The translations under genes were made by a program, and so were the position numbers. This document shows, one piece after another, positions 58,742 to 64,000 of a stretch of 64,000 bases of DNA; position 1 is the stretch's first letter; every line of letters starts with the position of its first letter. This stretch comes from Ignelater luminosus (Eukaryota; Arthropoda; Insecta; Coleoptera; Elateridae). The notes beneath the pieces were generated by a model that saw nothing but the letters and a program-made list of their open reading frames with translations, was not told the origin of the DNA and made no database searches. The stretch is taken from the NCBI GenBank assembly GCA_011009095.1, contig VTPC01089954.1, positions 647,742 to 711,741 of the forward strand. Reading direction: 5' to 3'.

Positions 58742-59143
58742 CTTCGTGATTCGTTCCAATTTTATCCGCTCTTTACTTTTGCTCTCGGTATAAAATGCGA
58801 GAAATTCAATTAAAGAAATTTCTACTTTATACGTCTTGCATCCATTTCAGTAAACGTGCAGACTTAATAAACTGAATATAATATATTCACAAAGTGAATA
58901 TAACCTTACAAATACACACTTTTGGAATGTGCATGAACCGGTCAACACGATCATGCCAATACAGGTTCAGTTTTTGACACAATTTTACCCGAATGGTGTG
59001 ATGTTACTCTGTAAAAATCAAACTGATCTTGATTTGTTCGTGCCGTGCTCGTTCCAGCTTTTTTACGCGTGGATCCCGTGTATTCATTCTGTTTTACCCG
59101 TACGTGTTTAAACGATACGAGTAAAATTGAAACGAATCACGAG
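58742..59143. mobile_element. TIR element of about 400 bp with internal motif copies
   Basis: The left end TCGTGATTCGTTCCAATTTT (58744 on) is inverted at the right end as TAAAATTGAAACGAATCACG (59121-59140). Variants of the end motif CGTTCCAATTTTACCCG recur inside and just outside: at about 58676, 58974 and 59051. No transposase frame is present. This points to a non-autonomous DNA transposon with subterminal repeats, the kind often bound by a transposase in trans. The target duplication is not clear, so the superfamily is not named. Confidence 0.65.
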
Positions 59144-59149
59144 CGTACT

Positions 59150-60590
59150 TTTTTACATATTGGGTAACTTAGTACAATTACCTACCACAGTTAGAAAGAT
59201 ATGCTAAAAGGTAAATGACGAACAAGTAGCCATAGCAAACACATCCCATGCATCAAGTACGGTAAATCAGAACTGAATCAGAGCCATTGGTCGTGAATTA
59301 TTATTAAGATGCATTCATCAAAATCTGCAAATCCTCACATGTGGCAGAAAACCTAATGACAACATTTTTTTCAGTATGACAACCATATTTTGCTTCGATA
59401 TATTATTTAAATTTGACGACACGATAATATCACAGTGCAATGGGATTTGTATAAACCGTTTTCGAACGTGAGTTACTATGATTTTAATACTCACAAATAC
59501 AATTGTGAACTATATTAGAAGATCGTCTTTCCCATGAATCAGTATGGTTTTCAGAATTTTGGTGAATTTAGAACAAAAACGTTAGAATGCGTTTTTTTCT
59601 TGAAGATGTAACTATCAAATTAAGTCAAAATGCTTTGGAGAATGAATTGACTACTGCCACTGTAGGTAGTGACCCTGAGAAAGTAGTTTTCAGTCTGGAT
59701 CTCTTCTTGTGAAACTAAAGAGGCAGTCTCAGGAAATCAGATAATCAAAAAATAGTTACTTTTAATTCAAAGGAATTCTGATACATCAAGGCAATAGCTT
59801 GACTTGACAAAACCATGCGAGTTTTCCGAATTGCGATTCCAATTTAACGTTTTCAGACTTTTTTTATTTTTAGAAGTTAAGTCTAAAATGTTATTTCAGG
59901 TTTGGAAAGAGAAACGATGTAAATCTTTATAAAGAATGATGTGTGATTTCGATATGTCACGAAGGAAATAAAATAAAAATCTACTGGAGTTTTCGCGATG
60001 GCTACTATATCCTAGAAATGCCTTAATAATAAAATAATAATGTCTTGTAATACTGGAAAGACAAACATTCTGAATGTCCTCTGTATTTTTTATAAAAGTT
60101 AATTTGCTTTAGCTTTCTTTTCTGAATAATAAATTTTTTAGGTATAGCTTATTAAAAGGGCTCTTTTCTAGATATAATCTTTTCTTAGGAATATTAAAGA
60201 AAAATTGTATAAGACTTTGTGTGGTAGAAACATTTCTATGAGAAATGTAAACACAAGGAATAGATTCGTTGCACTAATATTATATTGTGGTTAGGTAGTT
60301 CTATAATAGTTTTCCCAATCGATTAAATAATCAACAAACCTTAAAGATAAACGTTTGCGTTCTTACAAAGTTGAGTTACTTCGTAGACCTTCCTAAGGAT
60401 GATAATATTTCCTCGAGGCAACAATTTTGTTTTGTTTAGAAGTGATTGACATGTTTACTTAAGCTGGTTATTATTATGACCAAAGTTTTCCTTGTGGGTT
60501 TACTCAATTTAATTAAATTCATAACTCCGGACAACAAGAAAGGGAAAGAAGAAGAAGCTGCAGAAAATTATGTCTAAAAGGATGAATTGC
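59150..60590. other. Anonymous AT-rich stretch
   Basis: No gene or repeat is recognised. Confidence 0.5.
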
Positions 60591-60599
60591 TTTAATTCT

Positions 60600-61025
60600 T
60601 CAACACCGCTTGTTAATTAATTAAAATCTTAGGCTATCTCGAATTTTCCTAAACAATTGCCAATTATTGCGTCGTTAAATTAGCGAGCCTCCAGGGTAAG
60701 TAAACAGAGGAGCTATCAGGTTACCCATGATTAGGGCTCCTCCCATGAGTTTTATCTAAGTCCTGCTCCAGTGCCGTCGAACAATACCTGGGGGGGTTTA
60801 GAAACCGCACAATCGGATCCATATTGACATCACCCCGGGGCCATTCAAATGCTTGGGGAGCAGGATCTAAGCAGCCCGCACGTTTTCTCTCTGTGTTTAG
60901 AATAAACGCGCCTCCACACCGTTTCTCGATTATTATTCTCTCGCTTGATTGTCTTGTTTATTTTATGTTCGCCCGAATTAAGGAGGGATTTAATATTTAC
61001 GGAAAGTTCAGGATTGTCTTATCTA
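60600..61025. promoter_or_regulatory. Conserved-looking non-coding block
   Basis: The block begins with GTTAATTAATTAAAATC and CAATTGCCAATTATTGCG (homeodomain-type cores). It continues into a distinctly GC-richer part (60700-60920) containing ATGATTAGGGCTCC, CTGGGGGGGTTTAG and CACCCCGGGGCC. It is not repetitive and shows no splice-bounded coding frame. The sharp change of composition suggests a conserved regulatory element or an unmarked exon or promoter. This is inference from texture. Confidence 0.25.
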
Positions 61026-61029
61026 ATTA

Positions 61030-64000
61030 GATCTGCATCATCCAATTTGCAGTAGCATTTAGGAAACTTTCTCTTCGAGCAATTAGTATTATACTTACTT
61101 ATTTTTCTTGACTCTTATCGGGATCATTTTACCTTTTAAAAGTTTCACGTTAAGCTTTTGTGTTATTTTACTCATACTGTTCTAAGAAATCAAGCGTGAA
61201 ATATTCAAAATATCTTTTTTCGCTAAAAGCAAGGCTACACGGACCCTTGGAATGTGAAATTGAATATTTTATTGTTGACAAATGCTATAAGGTCTTCATG
61301 ATTATTTTAATATGCCTAAAACTTCTGTTTTGTACTGATAAAAAACATGAACGTCAGAGTACCACTAAATTAATTCCCTTTTCAGGTTTTTATTTTATTC
61401 ATGAAGTTTGATACACCACCAATTCTTTTTTATTAGTATTCACGCTAGATTACGCATACACTTCGATTAAATTAAAATGTTCGACACATAGCTCTTAATA
61501 GGATTCCGTACAGCCCAATTAACTGAAAATTTTCATTGTTGAAACTAGAGCTGGAATTAATTTTTGGAAAAACGAGAATTTCAGAACTTATTCAACAAAT
61601 AACTCAACCTTCAATAAAAGAGTGGAACTGCATATAAAATGCATAACAAAAGGTTAGAATTTTTATTTACATGCAGTATTAAAATAAAACAGCATACTTT
61701 AGTCAGCTGTTTACCCTAGATACATCTGTGTGGGATTTTATAAAGTAATCCGATTTAAATTACCTACAACAAAAATAAGCTTTTAATGCTATTTCATTTA
61801 ATGTACTAAAACTTACATACATTTCTCTCATATTTAGTGAAAAGCCATTAACTGAATAACTAAATCAGTTTGTTTTCTGTTAGTTTTATCTGCTTTTCTC
61901 TGCTTTATGTGCAACTATTGTATCAGAGATGGTATCATTCCTGATATAATTTTGAATGAAACCACCAACAGAAGAAAATACTAAAGTTTTAACTCATAAA
62001 GAAGATTACAGATGTATTAGATGTACTACAAATCAGTGACATCAAGTGCGCTAGTGATAAAAAGCAAAATTAGAACAATATTCTAAAATTAGAATTCACC
62101 GTTGGCAAAACCATGAAAGTAATGAAAGCCATTCATCATCAGTAATCTGTTACATTCCAAAGATAGCAGGAAGATTCCTAGGAGTGCAAGTAAACAAAGA
62201 AACTTCTACAAACAGTTAAGGACAGAAAATGGCTCTATTCAAATAGAGTAAATAGTCACTCAAGATCCAGTGCAGCACTCCACCAATGAAATCAAAGAGT
62301 CTTATAAGAGACCCTATTATCAGAAAGGAGAGATAAGCTGTTGTTAATCAAGTTTGGCAATATAATGAAGAGATAACTGTTAAGAAGAATAATTCAGAGA
62401 CAAAAAGTCAGAAAAATACTGGAAAGTGATAGAAGAAACTGTATACATCTAATCTGCTAATCCAAAATGATTTCTCAAATAGACTACAAGAAGACAAAGC
62501 ATCAAAGGCAACAAACTCATTAAGCAGTAAGCATAAATCAGTAAATCCATAAGGTAAAGATTAGATGGAGAATAGAACTATTAACATATTGGAAAATTTC
62601 CAAATAGTGAATTAACGTTACGAGATAGTGGTCAATATACGTACGCATTTTGTATGTGTCGGAGGTCACCGCTACATTGATTTGTTGAACCAGCTGCAAT
62701 ATAACTTGTTACCTACGAAGCTAATATTCTAATTACCTGAAAGAGACCAACACAGCTACCACATACCACAGTAAAGCCTATATCGGAGCCTTCCATATGT
62801 TGTTGTGTCTGGAAAACGCAGCACCGACGTGACAATGCCTTTTCAACACTATTGGGATGTATCCATACAACTGCACAACTATCTTTAAGAAAGGCAATGT
62901 GGATATTTAGATGAACATGCTCTGTTGGTAGACCACTGGCAATTTTCATTTTGCTCATTTTTAGTAGAAAGTCCTTACTTTTGTAAGAACGTCGCTTAAT
63001 CAGGTAGTCTTGTCGTCTATAATTTAATGTGTCAGTCTAGTCATAATGGAATTTATAAAAAGCCCAATCAGTGATGATTTATTGATGTAGTCCAAGTGCC
63101 GGCTTAGTCCAAGGAAGGGGATATCAGCTTTTTATATTTTTTTATAGAAATCAGGGCCCGAGGAGCTGCTTAACTATTAGTGTATTTTGTATGCAAAGTA
63201 GGACAGTAACACTCTGTGACTGGAATACCGTTACGTACCTACCTGGGCAAAACAAAAGTTTCACTTATGCTTGAGTTGTAGACTTCCAGCTTTGTACTTT
63301 CCTAGATTTCGATTAAACAAAGAGTCCAAGTGCCTATACGTAATGACAATAAGGTGAAAAAAATGATATTTGTAAGTTTGAAAATAAAATAAGTTCTAGA
63401 GGATAACTTTTAATAAAATGCTAAATGAATCTCCTAGCTCTGTTAATTGATTAGTTGATGATATTCTGGAGAGCCGTTAGCAGTTAGTCTTTATAATATT
63501 TTTGCAAGACGATTTCGATTTGTGTAAACATGGAAAAGATGACACTAAAGTATTCTTATCGTAAAATGTTGTTTTCGGGGAAAATTAAATCTAAACATTT
63601 TTGTAGCTCATCGCTTTTATCTAAAATGATAGAAATATTAGAAATGTTATGTAATAGCTGCTGGTAAATTATAGTTTCTCAAATGGCAGCTGTCGTTACA
63701 GCCAGTTCTCAGTGACGGGTTTTCATTTGCATGTAGTGGTCATTGCTGCTAAGGAATCGCAAATTGCAGGATTTTATTATCGATGTTTGGATTAACAAGA
63801 AGAGTTGCTCATCTCTGCAGATGCTCTACAGCCGTTTGTAGAATACTCTTTGACTGTTATAATAATTGTAATCGTTATAACCATCACATTTAATTATTAA
63901 ATGCAGTAATTGATTGTTTATTCATTAAGATCTGAAATAGTTTAAAAGTTCTTCGAAGTTATGTATTACACTACCATTATACGAATCTTCAGTATGAGAT
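61030..64000. other. Anonymous AT-rich stretch
   Basis: No recognisable gene. A purine-rich part at 62050-62560 has many short frames with Lys and Arg on the plus strand but no identifiable motif, so it could be a very worn retroelement. Confidence 0.45.

Noticed and set aside
1-64000. A defence island, CRISPR array, operon or biosynthetic cluster
   Set aside because: No direct-repeat/spacer pattern, no run of adjacent long reading frames and no such protein motif on either strand; everything recognisable is transposon-derived or a short exon-like segment.

Overview
The window is AT-rich, non-coding eukaryotic DNA of an arthropod type, most likely from an insect. The reasons are the decayed transposons (jockey-like, RTE/endonuclease-RT-like and CR1/jockey-like LINEs, several Tc1/mariner elements with TA-flanked ends, short non-autonomous elements, tRNA-derived SINE relics), the splice signals, and the absence of any long intact gene or prokaryotic gene packing. 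The order cannot be fixed from the sequence alone. No complete protein-coding gene is visible, and the window reads as large-intron or intergenic DNA.

Layout. 1-2.6 kb is anonymous. 3.1-4.3 kb is an antisense LINE reverse-transcriptase relic. 5-7.3 kb holds three weak exon candidates. 7.3-15.8 kb is anonymous apart from a diverged tandem duplication (11.6-11.8 kb) and a conserved-looking block (14.0-14.45 kb). 15.8-18.75 kb has two copies of one terminal-inverted-repeat (TIR) family and an unrelated 376-bp TIR element. 22.4-25.5 kb is a nearly whole but dead jockey-like LINE (ORF1 and ORF2, minus strand). 26.9-27.2 kb is a regulatory-looking block. 27.8-29.9 kb has a SINE head, a Tc1-type transposase 3' half, and GC-rich unclassified repeat DNA. 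30.03-30.18 kb is a 21-bp tandem repeat with an inverted copy. 34.6-36.26 kb is a complete mariner-type element with matching ends, a dead transposase and another repeat inside it. 37.75-38.49 kb is the 3' part of a second mariner-type transposon. 39.27-39.39 kb is the best host-gene signal, a 124-bp internal exon on the plus strand. 42.4-44.3 kb and 49.5-51.4 kb are GC-rich unclassified coding relics. 48.4-49.1 kb is a third LINE relic. 55-59.2 kb is dense in small TIR elements and contains a pair of tRNA-derived SINE copies facing away from each other. 60.6-61.0 kb is another conserved-looking block.

The parts do not form a working pathway. The biology visible here is a graveyard of transposons in a long intron or gene desert, with one convincing exon and a few candidate control regions. 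I see no CRISPR array, operon, rRNA gene or functional tRNA gene. No undescribed system can be claimed. The items most worth following are the 39.27-kb exon, the 181-codon stop-free frame at 50.0-50.6 kb, the unclassified 42.4-44.3 kb element and the short TIR families.
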